NCBI GenBank assembly: GCA_024138015.1
Contig: JAMXBB010000003.1
Coordinates: forward strand, 33,102,537-33,166,536
Origin: Lumnitzera littorea
Taxonomy: Eukaryota; Streptophyta; Magnoliopsida; Myrtales; Combretaceae
DNA: 64,000 bases
Direction: 5' to 3'
Shown here in pieces: positions 45,169 to 58,106 of this stretch. The stretch's first letter is position 1; each line of letters opens with the position of its first letter. A program made the translations under genes and the position numbers. The notes beneath the pieces were generated by a model. That model saw only the letters and a list, made by a program, of their open reading frames with translations. It did no database searches and had not been told where the DNA came from.

Positions 45169-46078
45169 CTTTGTCCACGCCTTACACTCTGTCCCCTTCG
45201 TCTACGTCCAACCCCTTTGGGTCGGTCATCTCACCATTTCGGATATCCAATGAGTTGAAAACAAGTTTCAGAATCATGTCCCTCTTGTTTGCAGTGTGAG
45301 CAAATGGCAGATTTGTCTTTCACTTTTGTTTTATACTTTCGCCCTCTTCTATTGGTCTGTACTACAAACTCATAACTTCTCCATGTTCCTCCTTCCCTCG
45401 TGAGATGTTTCTAACACGTTCTTCTTAGCACACCAACGACTATGCCTTATTCAAGTTTGGCAATGGTTCTGTGCTCAAAATATTGGAATGAACTGCTCCA
45501 TATAATGCATCTTCCAACCTCATCAAAAACTGATGAAGCCTCTCTTCTTCTCATTTCTTGTCAAGTTCAGCTGCAATATTACAATTGCATCTTCTACAAC
45601 GGCAGATGGGAATTTGCTCATAATTCGCAAGCTCTTTCTAGAGTTGTTTTAATTTCCCATAATAAGTCACAATCGACAGACCTCTCTGTTTGCAGTTGGC
45701 AAGTTCTACCTTGATCTACTGAACACGAGGTCCATTAGCGATAGAGAATCGCTCTTTGATATCTTCCCATAAATCCTTTGCAATCTCCATATATGTTATG
45801 GTAGATCACAGTGTTAGCTCGATTGTGTTGAGCATCCATGAAACCAACATTGAATTTAGAGTCCACCAATCCTCTAATTCAGTGGAATCATCAGCAGGTT
45901 GATTAATCATTCCATCAATAAATCCGAATTTCTTCTTGGCCCTCAACGACATTCGCATTGCTTAAGCCTATTCATCATAATTGTCTCCTTTTAATTGCAC
46001 TTGAGTAATTATATTATCAGGATTATCACTCGAAGTCAATAGGTAAGGGGAGGCTGGTTTCTTTCCTTCGCTAGTCAT
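45169..46078 (-). pseudogene. gag: Copia gag (second copy)
   Basis: ATG at 46078-46076 (MTSEG). Homologous throughout to the plus-copy gag, with stops and frameshifts. The zinc knuckle region (CSHCKQEGHDSETC) near 45300-45255 keeps all ligands. Confidence 0.85.
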
Positions 46079-46107
46079 AGCGTTTTTTTTTTTTTTTTTT
46101 TAATCAA

Positions 46108-46119
46108 GCTCTGATACCA
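46108..46119 (-). other. Primer-binding site, initiator Met-tRNA
   Basis: TGGTATCAGAGC on the minus strand, directly next to the 5' LTR. A T-rich run on the top strand (46083-46101) follows it in the leader. Confidence 0.9.
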
Positions 46120-46377
46120 TATAAATTTGGAGAAGAAAATTTCTGTGTAATCTTGTTTATATCACAGGCCAAAGAGGGCCAATATATATACAACATAGAC
46201 GCACTAACCAAGCTTTTAAACATAGAAAACAAATATCCTAAATATACTCTTTACACAATTGACAAATATTTATAGATCTTAAAATATTTTAATACCTTCT
46301 AAACATATAAAACAAATATCCTAAATATACTATTTACATAATTGATAGATATTTACAGATCCTAAAATATTCTAAAA
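46120..46377 (-). repeat. Copia 5' LTR (second copy)
   Basis: 258 bases; on the minus strand it begins TTTTAGAATA and ends AAATTTATA. Confidence 0.9.
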
Positions 46378-46382
46378 GAAAT

Positions 46383-46913
46383 ACTAAGAATGCATGAGCG
46401 AAGAGGAATTTCAATATTAGGAGAACTAGAAGTTTTAATTTCTCACTTATATATAATTCCACAACACTCTGAAGCCTTTATATAGTTTGAAAGGCAATAA
46501 TTGCAGAAAGTGAAAAATTAAGATGAGAGATAAAGGCTAGAGTCTTCTGAAAAACTCTATAACCCCTTCTAAAGGTTGTCGAGAGCAAGTTGATCTTAAT
46601 GGGGGTTCAAAAATTTAATTTTTCAATATTTACCAAAAAAAAAAAAAAACCACCTTGGAAGTGCTTTTTGAGTTTCCAAATACTCCCCCTATGAAGGCAA
46701 GCACAAAATGTTAGATGTCGCTCATGAGATATGCTCAAGAGGAAAAAAATTTTGATAGTGTTAATACGTTAAATGGATTAATAAATGTCATATAAGTACT
46801 AGTTATACTAATATTTATATTTTCATGTATTGAAATTTATTAATATTTCCATAATTAGTCCTTCCAGGTAAATATAATATCTTGTAGTGTGTTTATATGT
46901 ATAATATATATGC

Positions 46914-46945
<32 letters not shown>

Positions 46946-49900
46946 TTCTTGGGTTCTCCTTGTACAAGACATTTCTCTTGCACAACTCTCCTCTTATTCG
47001 TGATAGTAGTAAATTTTGTTTTTAAAACAATACCTCAATACAACTCTGGAACACTTTAGCAGTCACTTCTCAGTACAACGAAAACACAAACTAACTTAGT
47101 TGAAATAATTCCACTACAGAATCAGAGACCTATTAGCTAGTCTTGTCGTGCAAACTCTAAGGCTTGCTCAACTGTTAGCCGCATTTAGCTTATAGCTGAA
47201 AACTCCTATTTGTAACAAGCTTGAGCTCATTCGGTTAATGTAAGAAACTCGTTGATAAATAGTTAAAAAATCTTTCTTCTTAAATTCGAAAAACTGTTTT
47301 AATATTGATTCTGATAACTCCAAAATTAAAAGAAGGTATACTCTAGAACAATTTAATAAATGAAGAAAACATCTTGGTCTGAGCCGATTATAACCTAGGC
47401 ATTTCCAAAACTAAAAATCAGAAAATGATTTTGTTTTGAAAAACACAATCAGATATCTAAATAGAAGAAAAGTTTGTTTTCTTTTTTAAGAGGAAATATA
47501 ATTTCAACAATCTTGGATATAGAATCTGCCGGACCCGCTTTCCATTAATGAAAATGGCTCAAGAATACGTTCCCAAAACATGTGAAAAATAGACTCCTAA
47601 ATGAATCACGTTTTAAAAGAAATAGTGCTGATATGAAACTTAGAAAACTATGCCAGATAGAATCTAAACAACTTGACCCATAAACATTTTAACAGACACA
47701 ATTTTAAATATGGAAAAAAAAAAAAACATTCTAAATAGCTTCACTTAGATTTTACAAAAGTAGAATTACATTCCCATTGAAATTAATTGAAAAAACGAGA
47801 GCAATTATGACCAATCAAGTAACAAAAATTACTTAATGCTTCTGTTATCATTGTATTATGCAAATATATCTGATCAGTAAAAGCTATAGAAATAGATTGT
47901 AAATTAAATGAAATGTGTAAATTATGTATTTAAAATGCTCAATAATTAATTAAGTTGACACCTGTTTTAAACATAAGCAAAGAGAGAGAGGTTTATCGTG
48001 TTCAACGAGATCTACGAATAATAACATAGGTGTGTTTTTAACTATGTACATAGTGGAAAAGTGTGAACAACTAAATATAGCAAAAATTGAGGTTTATGAT
48101 CAGGTTCATAAATGTGAACCGACCCGTGTTTCTCAAAAGGTAAATGTAAATAAAATACATAAGGTTTACCGTCAAGGAATATGGTTGTGAGCCTGCTTAT
48201 GTTTCTCAAAATGCAATTATTAAAAAGGATCTACAAGGATCATAGCCAAGAAGCGCGGTCTTAAACTTGACCGTGATCATTGTGACAATAAAATTGAAGA
48301 ATGTGTTTCTTGAAAGAATTGCGACATTTAATCAAATTTCATAAATCCCAATTATAAGAGTTGTAATGATTCGTTATTAAAGGTTTAGATTAGTATATAA
48401 CTAATCTAAATCCAATCTAATAAATGGAATTTAACTATTTGATCAATATGATTCTTGACAAAAGGTTGTTACCTTTTAAATTGAGTCTTATAAGAAAGTA
48501 TAAATCATGGCATAAGGAAATAAATAGAGTATTATCAAATATATGTGTGTTTCATAATATTTCATATTTTAACACATGTTTTGTTTATAAAATATATAGA
48601 TATAGCTGCACACATTGTTTTCATATGACTATATTTGTTATATCGTACCTTTTTTTTACCACCATTGTTATATCATACTTGAAATAAGATTTATTAGATG
48701 TACGTGAGGCTTGAAACCATTAGTACTTGTTAAATCATACAGATCGATGTGCCGATAAAACAAAATACGATAGGAACTTAAGACACGCATAGAGATTGTA
48801 AGAATGGAAAAAATTGATTATATTAATTAGATACAATAATAAATGAATCGAAAAAAATTTCTACAAGGAATAGCTTTAATATGAATGCCTACCTTCTATA
48901 TGCATGTTATCATGGAAATTGTATATAATATTTCTTTACTACATCTACGCAGTTGAATAAATGAATTCTTGATTATGTTATTACATGTTTATCATATTGA
49001 AATAAAAATGTGCATGTAATTTGTAATGTTTTTCTTTTGTCGATAAACATATATTATAATTGAAAATATACGAATGTTAATATACATATTGGTTTCTTAA
49101 TATAACTATATGTGTTATGTTATACGTTAAGCATATATTGCAATTGAAAAAATATGTACGTAGCTATATCTATCATGTTACATATGAGATGAGTTTTTAT
49201 AATTGTAAGTCAACGAAACTTGTTTTTATGTGGTATATCACTTAATAAGTTTTACTTGAATACAAGTTATTACTAATACGATCGACATCCGATAAAATGT
49301 TTTTGTTTTGGGTTGTTAAGAGAACATATGTATTTGTTTACCTTTTTCAATTTGAACCTTGTGAGGAACATGAATAGTGCGTGTATGCTTGTTTCATTGA
49401 AGTGAAAGAATATGACACATGTTATATAGATATCTTACATATGATATCTTATATTCTAAACAACAAGACCACTTGAGAAATTTTAATTAAATTGATATAT
49501 TGTGAAATGACAACATTCTATTTATTTTATTCGAATGTTATGTTTATAAGAAGTCCAACAAATTGAACTTAAAAAGACATGGTTCCTATGTGAGATGTTA
49601 AGTTGTAGTGGTTTGGTTAATATGATCAAAGTTTTGGTAGTTGTGTGAACAAGTTTCTAATATATTGTGAATATTGAACAAATTAAAGATGGCTAAAGCT
49701 ATTTTAGCCTTGTGGTATTACCCTTAGTCTCTTATTAGAAGTCTCTTATTAGAATGAATAAGGGCTTGAATTTTCTTTTTCCTAAGTTATAACATAGCTG
49801 GAAAAAAAAAGAAAAACAAGAAAAAAAATTGAATATTAATAGAAACTTGTTAAAAGTGTTCGTAGAATGGAAATAGTAGATGTCTTGGAGGAGGATACTA

Positions 49901-50130
49901 TTGATACAATTTTCAAGAAATTGAAATGCACCTTATTTAGTATGAAAGTATATTGAAAATGTTGTGATATATTTTGTCTATAAAGTTTCATACTTTGAGA
50001 AAATTATATCTTTCCTATAAGAGAAAAATGATTGACATGGGTTTTATATTTGAACAAATGTATATATATAAAATCTAACATTCTGTTTTCTTCAAATGTA
50101 TTGGTCATGCACTTGAAAATTAAATCACTT
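46383..50130. other. No gene seen
   Basis: AT-rich sequence with stops in all frames and no protein similarity that I can name. On the minus strand, ACTATATAAAGGC near 46475-46490 could be a TATA box of an LTR or promoter into which the copia inserted. The stretch may be continuous with 53684-54563, the other flank of the solo LTR at 50136. Confidence 0.5.
46913..46940. repeat. AT dinucleotide microsatellite
   Basis: Uninterrupted TA repeats. Confidence 0.9.
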
Positions 50131-50135
50131 ATGGT

Positions 50136-53100
50136 TGTAATGCTCCAAAATTGGGCTTAGTAAATTGCCTAAAATCTTCATATTACGTATGTTCCCATAA
50201 TACAAAGATTACCTTAAAAGTTAGAGATTGCAAGAATCTAGTCAGTAAGTTTCTAATCATACCTAATCTTTTACATATGTCTACTTAATTATATAAGTAG
50301 CTATAAGTAATCCAACAATTTATAGTCTACTAAGACTGTAGAGAAATAGAATCACCTATGAAACAATAGGAAAGAGTAATTAAATTTCAATAAACATAAA
50401 AATTACTAGATACTATGAATGTTAAGTTTAGTTGATATAGTTTACTATCTTGCTCCTGTCCTTCTATTCCTCAGCTTAGTAGAGCACTTTACACTCAAAT
50501 TTTAGCCCAATCCCCTAGCTTTCTATGACTTATAAGAGAAACTATTGGGGGTTAAGCTACATCTAGCTCAGTGAGATCTCTCTTATCATACCATTAAGCA
50601 AAAGTCAGTAAGCTAACTAGCCAACATACGACTAATCAAGCATATGGAATGCAAAAATGTATACAGTTGGCTGGTAATTGTATACAACACAATTTTCATG
50701 CCTATTGTTATGCAGGTTAGAAAGTATTTAGATACATCAAGATCTAGGTTCCAAACACCATATTGAAAATCCAATGTAAATTTCACTTCATGATCCTTGA
50801 CCTCTCTATTAATTAGGGCGTGGTTGTTAAGAGCGTATACGGCCTCTCTCACCCTTAAGCAGTGATTACAACTTAGCCTTAAACTAAAGCCAACGTTACT
50901 TGGAGCTAAGTAGTTCCCAAAAGTCATGGCAGGAACATGTTGTACAAAATTTGTTGCATGATGACAACTATAACTCATTATTAATAATATGGACCCAATA
51001 TTCATGATCTATTGTCCTATAACATGGTGCTGACATCCTTTTTTTGCTTATGCAATATTATGCAATGCATGTCCAATTCATTAGTGGCCAAATAAGGTTA
51101 AGTCCGGTTTAGCAGGTGATGAACCAATGTATATCACGAACACTTAGCAACCTTAGCATGCTTACTAATTTAGCACTTACATTTGCTATTGTATATTAGG
51201 ATATCTTATCAAGCAAAGTATCCATAATCAAGCACATACATAAATCCTGTATACCCCACATAATACATTTACAAGATTAATAAGATGCAACTAAATTACA
51301 GTCACAATCAAGTAAGATTGTCATTATGATACTCACTTGGTCATGATGCCAATGGGTCATAGGAATCTCTAAGTATCCTAAGGTCAATATCCAATCACTG
51401 ATAATAAAATAAAGATAATGCTATAAGTTTGTAGTAAAGCTATCTAAAAAAACTACTTGAATTCGCTATAATATACAATTCCAACTAGTTTCAAATTTTA
51501 GCCATAATATTTTTAGTTTAAGTTTTCTTTTTTCTTTTTCCTTATAATTGATTCCACTCATTTTTGAATGTTCTTTCACATGGTGAGGTCCATTTGGTGG
51601 TTTAGGACTAATAAATTAAGGATATGGTCAAATTCAATTCATTGGTCAAAAGGGCTTATTTTGGCTTCGTAGGTTTTAGGCTCTATTATGGATCTAAATT
51701 GAAAATTTGACTGTTAGGTCACTTTTATTTGTTATTAGGCCATTATTTAGGAGTCTTAAGGTTATTTTATCAGAGGGACTACTTAAATTTTAGTCCATTC
51801 CATTCTCTTTATTCTTATAGGCAAAAATAAGCCTTTTTTGCTAGCTTTGGGCCTAAGCTTAAGTTTGAGCTTATGTTGGCTTATCTTATTCACCTAAAGG
51901 ACTTTAAAAGCCTTTCATTTGGGTTTTGATTTTGTTGTTACGGTCACTGGTGCTAAGTTTTAAGTATGCTCAAGTATGTTTTCTAATGCCCAATTGTGGC
52001 TTCAAGCTTAATTAAGCAGTTAGGCCTCTAGTTTAGTATTTAACCTTAATAACTAAGTGCTGAATTGTCATTATCTCTAATTAGTTATGTCATTAAATAA
52101 AAATCTAAAGGTTTCATGTTTGAAGGTCATCTCTAAGTGTCAACTATAGGGACTTTAAAAGGGGGGTCCACCTTGTTTTGTGTAAATTTCATCTTAACTA
52201 GTTATAATCACTTCCATAATACTTCCTAAGCTAGATTTAACTAAAAATATCAAAGAAAACTTAAAATAAGTTGAAGTTCTAGAGCTACAAGTTTTGGCCA
52301 ACATAGAGTTTATAAGCTTGCTAGTGTTTTCTTTACTTTAAAAATTTCCTCATAATATGCCTATATATCTATATGGTATTACTTCTATTTACTTTCAAAT
52401 CCTTATATAAAAAATTTAAAGCTTAAGGATATAAGCTATCCTACTTGAAAACTTGAAGTAACAAGCATAATGTAAACATATTGTTAACACATTTTAGTTT
52501 TTAAAATACCAAGATAAAGCAAGTTGCGAGGTCTTACCTCTTTCCTCTAATGGCTGAAACCTTAGTAATGGATGGGGCCTATCCTTCTTGTTTCCTTAAG
52601 TTTCTAACTCTTTGGTTTAGGGAATGGGGCATAGGGCTAGTGGTTGATTGGTGTTGGAAAATGGAAGAGAAAGTAGTGGTTAGCGATGAATAATTGGTAC
52701 TCAAATGGGTAGGGACGGTAGCAGTTTTGTAAGGGGTTTTGAGAGCTCATTGGTCTTTGTTTTTTTTAAGTGAAATGATATTGAGAGTGAGGGTATTTTG
52801 GGGGCATATATGGTTGACACACAAAGGGGACTAAGGGGAATAAAGCTCTTCCATTTTGGATAAAAAAGGACATTGCTTTTTAGTACAAAAGGCTTTTAAG
52901 ATGTTTACCTTTTAGGAAGGATTTGGTCCCCTAAAGGTAAGACTCTTCACTAATGTAAGAGATTGACATCAACTAATTTTGGCATTATCCCATTAATAAC
53001 CTTGGCTTCTAGTTAATTAAAATGCATGATTTAATTAATAGATTAAGAGTTGATTAGGGATCTTTAACCCTAATTACATTTAAGGCTAGATTAGGGTTTT

Positions 53101-53678
53101 CATTTGACAATTAAATTGATTAAGGTTGTTGCTTCATGCTTGTCTAATGAATTGATAATATTTAGTAATTGAAATCAATTATTGTTAATTAATTACATTT
53201 AAGAAGGTGAATCAGCATTTAGGTTAAATAATTGAATTGTTTAGAATTAGTAAATAGTTTTGATAATCAATTTAGGTCTTATAAGTAATTTAGGGTTTCA
53301 ATTAAGGTTTTAGAAGCCAAATTAAGGTTTTTGGGTCAATTTTGGGTTTCATGTTTTAGGGTTCGCACTTAGGGTTTTCGAAGATTCAATTAGGGTTTTA
53401 GCATTTGAGTCAAGGCTTCCTTTTATGGTTTAGGGTTGGTTTCATTAAATTATATTACACTTGACATTTAACATTAGTTATTGGTATTCGTTTATAGGAT
53501 TTAGGGTTTTAGGGTTTTAGGTGTGAGTGTTGAATTAGGGTTAAGATTGTCATTTAGGGTTTTAGGAGTTTGAATTAGGGTTTTGAGTGTAGCTAGTTAT
53601 TTCATCGATACTTAAGATATCTTTTAGGCAACCTTATCAACTTCTAGCCCCTTATTTAGAAAATTAATGGAGTTTACA
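50136..53678. mobile_element. Solo LTR, perfect target duplication ATGGT
   Basis: The left end TGTAATGCTCC and right end GGAGTTTACA form a TG...CA pair whose ends are inverted relatives (TGTAAACTCC in reverse). ATGGT is present on both sides (50131-50135 and 53679-53683). Length 3543 bases, close to the 3538 of the block at 54569. No primer site, tract or coding lies inside. Interior blocks such as ACTCACTTGGTCATGATGCC and a late TTTAGGG-rich part are noncoding. A frame of 130 codons on - at 50613-51005 lies within this LTR and looks accidental. Confidence 0.75.
53050..53600 (+). repeat. Degenerate TTTAGGG-like repeats
   Basis: TTAGGGTTT-type units recur more than a dozen times, with the best run TTTAGGGTTTTAGGGTTTTA near 53499. 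This resembles the plant telomere unit but is irregular and lies at the right end of the solo LTR. Confidence 0.6.
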
Positions 53679-53683
53679 ATGGT

Positions 53684-54563
53684 TGTATTGTATAAGGTGC
53701 AAAAGATCAAGTTATTGTTAAGTTGGTGCAATAAAACCTAAGTAATGATTTCTTATAGTATTGTCTATGTTACTGATTAATGGCTACTATGAAAATTAAA
53801 ATAAATATTATTTATTTTAGTTACAAACATGAGATTTATTGCTATATTTCTTGTGACTATTTATTTATTAAGTCTAGGTGACGTGTTTTTATTGTGTTAT
53901 TATTTATGACTTCTATGATAATAAAAAAGTATTTCTCTGATAACATTAATGGATACAATTTGCAAGCAGTGTCCTATGGGTATACAAGTTAAGAATATTT
54001 GAAATAATGATTAGAGTAAAATAAGAGAACAAAATGTTTGTGATAAACCAATGCTTTGGGATCTTAATTGATTGACTCTTTATTAATTTGTTTGAAAATA
54101 CTAATTTGTGGCCATTGTGAAATAAAAAAAGGTTTAAATTTGTAACATTATAATTTCTTGTAGCATGTGTTTAAGAAACTCAAAGGGACATATTTTCAAC
54201 CATGAATACGTCTTATTGAGTTTCTACTGTATAATATATTGGATCCGAGAATAAGGTTTTGTGTTTAACCTATTTGAAAGAAGTGATAATGTCTCAATAT
54301 GAAAAATTTAATGATCATTGTGACAAACTTAGTATATGTTCGGTAAACTAAAGTGTATATGATTTTTCCAGTTGAAGATGATGACTCAAATATAGTAGAT
54401 ACTAATTTAGTGATTAAAGTGTAAAGTTATAGTAAGGGAATGATGATTAATCAATGAGTTTGATTTGCATCTCAAACTATTCTTAAATGGATGTCATAAT
54501 TGCTATGTAAAACATGGTAGTAACAATAAGAAAGGCAAAGGAATAAATCTAAGTGATGTCGAT
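53684..54563. other. No gene seen, between two LTRs
   Basis: AT-rich, stops in all frames. A weak coding look near 54270-54560 (short Lys, Asn and Ser-rich frames) is not enough to name anything. Confidence 0.45.
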
Positions 54564-54568
54564 CAATT

Positions 54569-57500
54569 TGTAATGCCTTACATTCTAGGTCTCTACTTAA
54601 AACTTTTTCTCAAACTCTTGATACCTAAAGACGATTTATTATTGCTATCCTTGAGTTAAGGATAAGGTAGAACCCGTATTTAGCCTACTTTTTTGTTCCA
54701 TAATCAACTACTTTTAAATAATTTCTCATTTAGTATGACCAACAATAGCGAAAGCTTCTACATTAGTGAGCCATACTTAAAGTAGCACAGTTATATACTT
54801 CTATACAACATAGTATCTCTTTTACAAATACATGTTTTTAGATTACCACGACTATACTAAACCTTTGGTGAAGTAAAACCTACTACTTTCTTAAAAAGCT
54901 ATTTTTGTGTACTTAAGCTATATTGTGTAGTTAATGACTTCTCAAGATCCCATCTTTAGCTAGAGTTTTGTAGTCTCCTTATCACTTTGGTATCTTCTTC
55001 TATCTATTTATCTGTAACCTAAGGATAAGAGAAACTTATCCCTTCAGCTATAATGAGTTGCATAAAAGTGCATAGACACAAAACAATGATCTCATTTAAG
55101 TAGTTAGTCCAATTACATTACCTTAAAGTTGTCCAGCCAAGCAATGCAAATGCGACAAGCGTATACCATGCTCATGCACGTATCATGCATTGGTATCGAT
55201 ATCCTAAGCTAGCTTAGTAATTCATCTGGTTCAGTTAACTCAAACTGAGCATCTAGATAATATTTCCAAAAACTTGGCAAACATTTCAACCTAGTAATAA
55301 CCATATAGAGTGATTGGAAAATTGAGCACGTAGCTAGCCTAGTAGATATAATGTAGTCTTTATATGCTCAAAACCCAGCTTTTACAAATCAAGTATTTCA
55401 CTTGATAAACCTAACTTTTTATATGGAAACTGACCTAGCAATATCTCAGTTTTTAGAAAACTTAACTCATAAGTCTTTTTCATACCATGCCATGAATGCA
55501 TTAGATCGTACACCTAGCAAAACCCAGCTAATCCAAGCAAACTTATTCATCATTTGTTACTTAGCCTTTACTTTGTAGTTTTGTCAACTCTAGGATCTCG
55601 GTATCGAGTTCGCTTAGGTGAACACCTTAGGAGATAGATTTAATCTCTAGATTCTTTTTTAAGATAACACAAATCCTAGCAAATGTTACATATGCACTCA
55701 TTAACGTCAACATATCAATCAAGTTTAATGTCATGTCACTGTTTAATCAGTAACAATTATAACAGGTAACTCCATATGGTACGTTGAACAGTACATCAAC
55801 TTGAAATCAATGTTCAGCTAGGCTAAAACATCATAGAGCACACAAAGTTTAGGAGTAAAAATAAGTCTACTCAAGCATACATAGATATCCATCTAACTCT
55901 ATTATTCTTGGAGTTTTTAAGAGAAAACAACCTCGAGCAAAGCTTCTAAATCCCCTATTTTTACATTTAACTCATAAATTACCTTTGACCTACTCTATGA
56001 GTATCATTATTGTGCAAAAATTCATTCACAAAACCTTTGAGCTATCCTCAACCTACAACCAATGTCCTAAACTTTAGTTAATTCACTCACTTTTCTTTTA
56101 ATTTGCAATTATAGGATCAATTTAAAATAGTAAGCAACACTCTAAACAACTTTCCTCAACTTCATTGCTTCTCAAACCCTTATACATTACATTGCCAATT
56201 TACCAATTTTACCCTTATTCAACATATGGAGCAAAATATGTACAAATAATAAGAAAAAAAATATATTACTTAGTATTTGTACCTCATGAAATCCATGAAA
56301 TACACATTATATTTAGACAATTATAGTGATCATTTTCTAGTCTAGAAAAATACCAAAATCACATATTATATTATATATTCCATAATACGTGTTTAAGCTC
56401 TAATTCTTCAATAAATGACTAAAAATAACGAACTAATCATGCTTAACTGTGCATTTAGAATATTGTACATATCACAATATTACTAATCACCAAAAATTAA
56501 GCTAAATTGATTTTACATGCAAAATACATTAAAATCGCCTTATTCCCATTAATTAGCAAAATTGCTAATAAGTACCAAATAAATTACTATAAATAGTAAA
56601 CATGATATTTTTTGAAAATTATTTTGATCAAAATTTAGCATATATTATAGTAGTGTTACATAAAAATTTTCAACTTGAAACAACATCATTTGATATTTTT
56701 GAAAATTTAATCAATATTTGTAATAACAAGGCACATTCTTAAGGAAGTACTCTAAATTGATATGATTTCAAGAAAATAAAATTACCACATGAAATGAAGT
56801 AAAATAACCAAAGGAAATGAAATTTCATAAATTTTTGAGGTGATTTGGTATTTTTAGAAAATACATCAAAATCAGATGGGAAATTAGACACTCATTGCCG
56901 GACGGTGCTTTGACCACCCTCCAGCCACCACGGTGTATCTGCCCAACTCCCCTTACCACCACTTGTTTAAGTTCCAAGCCTTCCCATGTCAGGTTATGCA
57001 TAGCTATGAAAAGCCTTAAACCCTTATTTTTACTCCAAATTTTCCTTATTTTTTGTAAAATTTGTGTGTTTACCTTCTAGAGAAAATTCCTAATGTTTAA
57101 GTGACCAAATTGAGCAAGAATCAAGTTTGAATCCTTTTGTACAATGCTTAGGTCGGTAGTGTGGGGAAAATGAATTATGAGTGTCAATTTATGGATTATT
57201 TGGTGCCATTCTACTTGATTTGTGTCATTTGCCTTTTATTAATTCATGATTCTAGCTGTCCTTACTACATATGAGATATGCCATGCCCTTTCCTAGGAAT
57301 TCTAGGCGTGATTGACATTTTTTTATAATTTTTCCTTAATAAATTACTATTTTCTGTAATTATTTGGTATATTTAATAATATATTTACGTATTGTGTATA
57401 TAATGTATATACTATATGACTATATATTCACATTATATATCATTTGACCCCTAAATATTATTTTTATAATTTAAATAATTTATCTCTAACGGCTCGTTAC

Positions 57501-58106
57501 GTTTCGGGACTCAAACATCAAGCTTTTGGTAATTAACAAACATACCTAGTAAAAATACGCTTTATTGAAATTAAATATTGTATATATTATTTTGAGAAAT
57601 TGAAATTACCAAGGCTATTTTTCTAATTTTTATGAACTTATATTAAAATTTGGCTCAATTAGGATAAAATGATCTAAAGGGCAAAAATTATTTTGAATGT
57701 CATAAATTGTATCGATATTAAATAGTTCGTGTAAACCCTACGAATTTAGTTATTTGAGAATAAAACTAAACTTTAGTACGATAAGTAACTTTAGGAGTCG
57801 ATAAAGTCGAGTAAGATAAAAATTTTATTAAATTATGAAATCAAATATAGTATTTGTAATAAAAACCCTAAAAATTTGATCGAAACTTAAATCTCATACA
57901 AAAAACCTAAATCTGATGTACATATAAATACTTGAACTTGATGAAAATCTTAAAACTATAATTTAAACTTATAAAATGGATAAATATTACTTTATAGTAA
58001 CAAAATCTTAGTTGATTGTAATTATTGACTAATATAAGTAATTGCATATAGATTTTAGCAAATGTATTAAAATAACTTATAAATATTACAAATATAACGG
58101 GTAACA
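54569..58106. mobile_element. Probable solo LTR related to 17062-20791
   Basis: The left end TGTAATGCC and the right end GGGTAACA are compatible LTR ends. Blocks at 55020-55210 and 55590-55640 match the LTR at 17062 in the same order and direction. CAATT precedes the left end (54564-54568) and also occurs at 58105-58109, overlapping the terminal CA. This would be a perfect target duplication if one CA of a CACA was lost. No primer site or coding is inside. Confidence 0.65.

Larger units (their letters stand above)
41563..46377 (-). mobile_element. Ty1/copia element, second copy, 258-bp LTRs
   Basis: Same family as 27595-32383, opposite orientation. Both LTRs are 258 bases. Target duplication on the top strand is GAAAG (41558-41562) and GAAAT (46378-46382), one mismatch. 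The Met-tRNA primer site, gag, PR, IN, RT, RNase H and polypurine tract follow in copia order on the minus strand. The coding region is somewhat better preserved than in the plus copy, with longer open stretches, but is still broken. Confidence 0.95.

Noticed and set aside
48424..48687. Open frame of 87 codons on + as a host gene
   Set aside because: AT-rich, with no recognisable domain, no promoter context and no neighbouring exon-like frames.
50613..51005. Open frame of 130 codons on -
   Set aside because: It lies wholly inside the solo LTR at 50136-53678 and has no recognisable domain.
53050..53600. Interstitial telomere
   Set aside because: Units are too irregular and lie at the end of an LTR with matching target duplication, so a chromosome-fusion or telomere origin is not supported.
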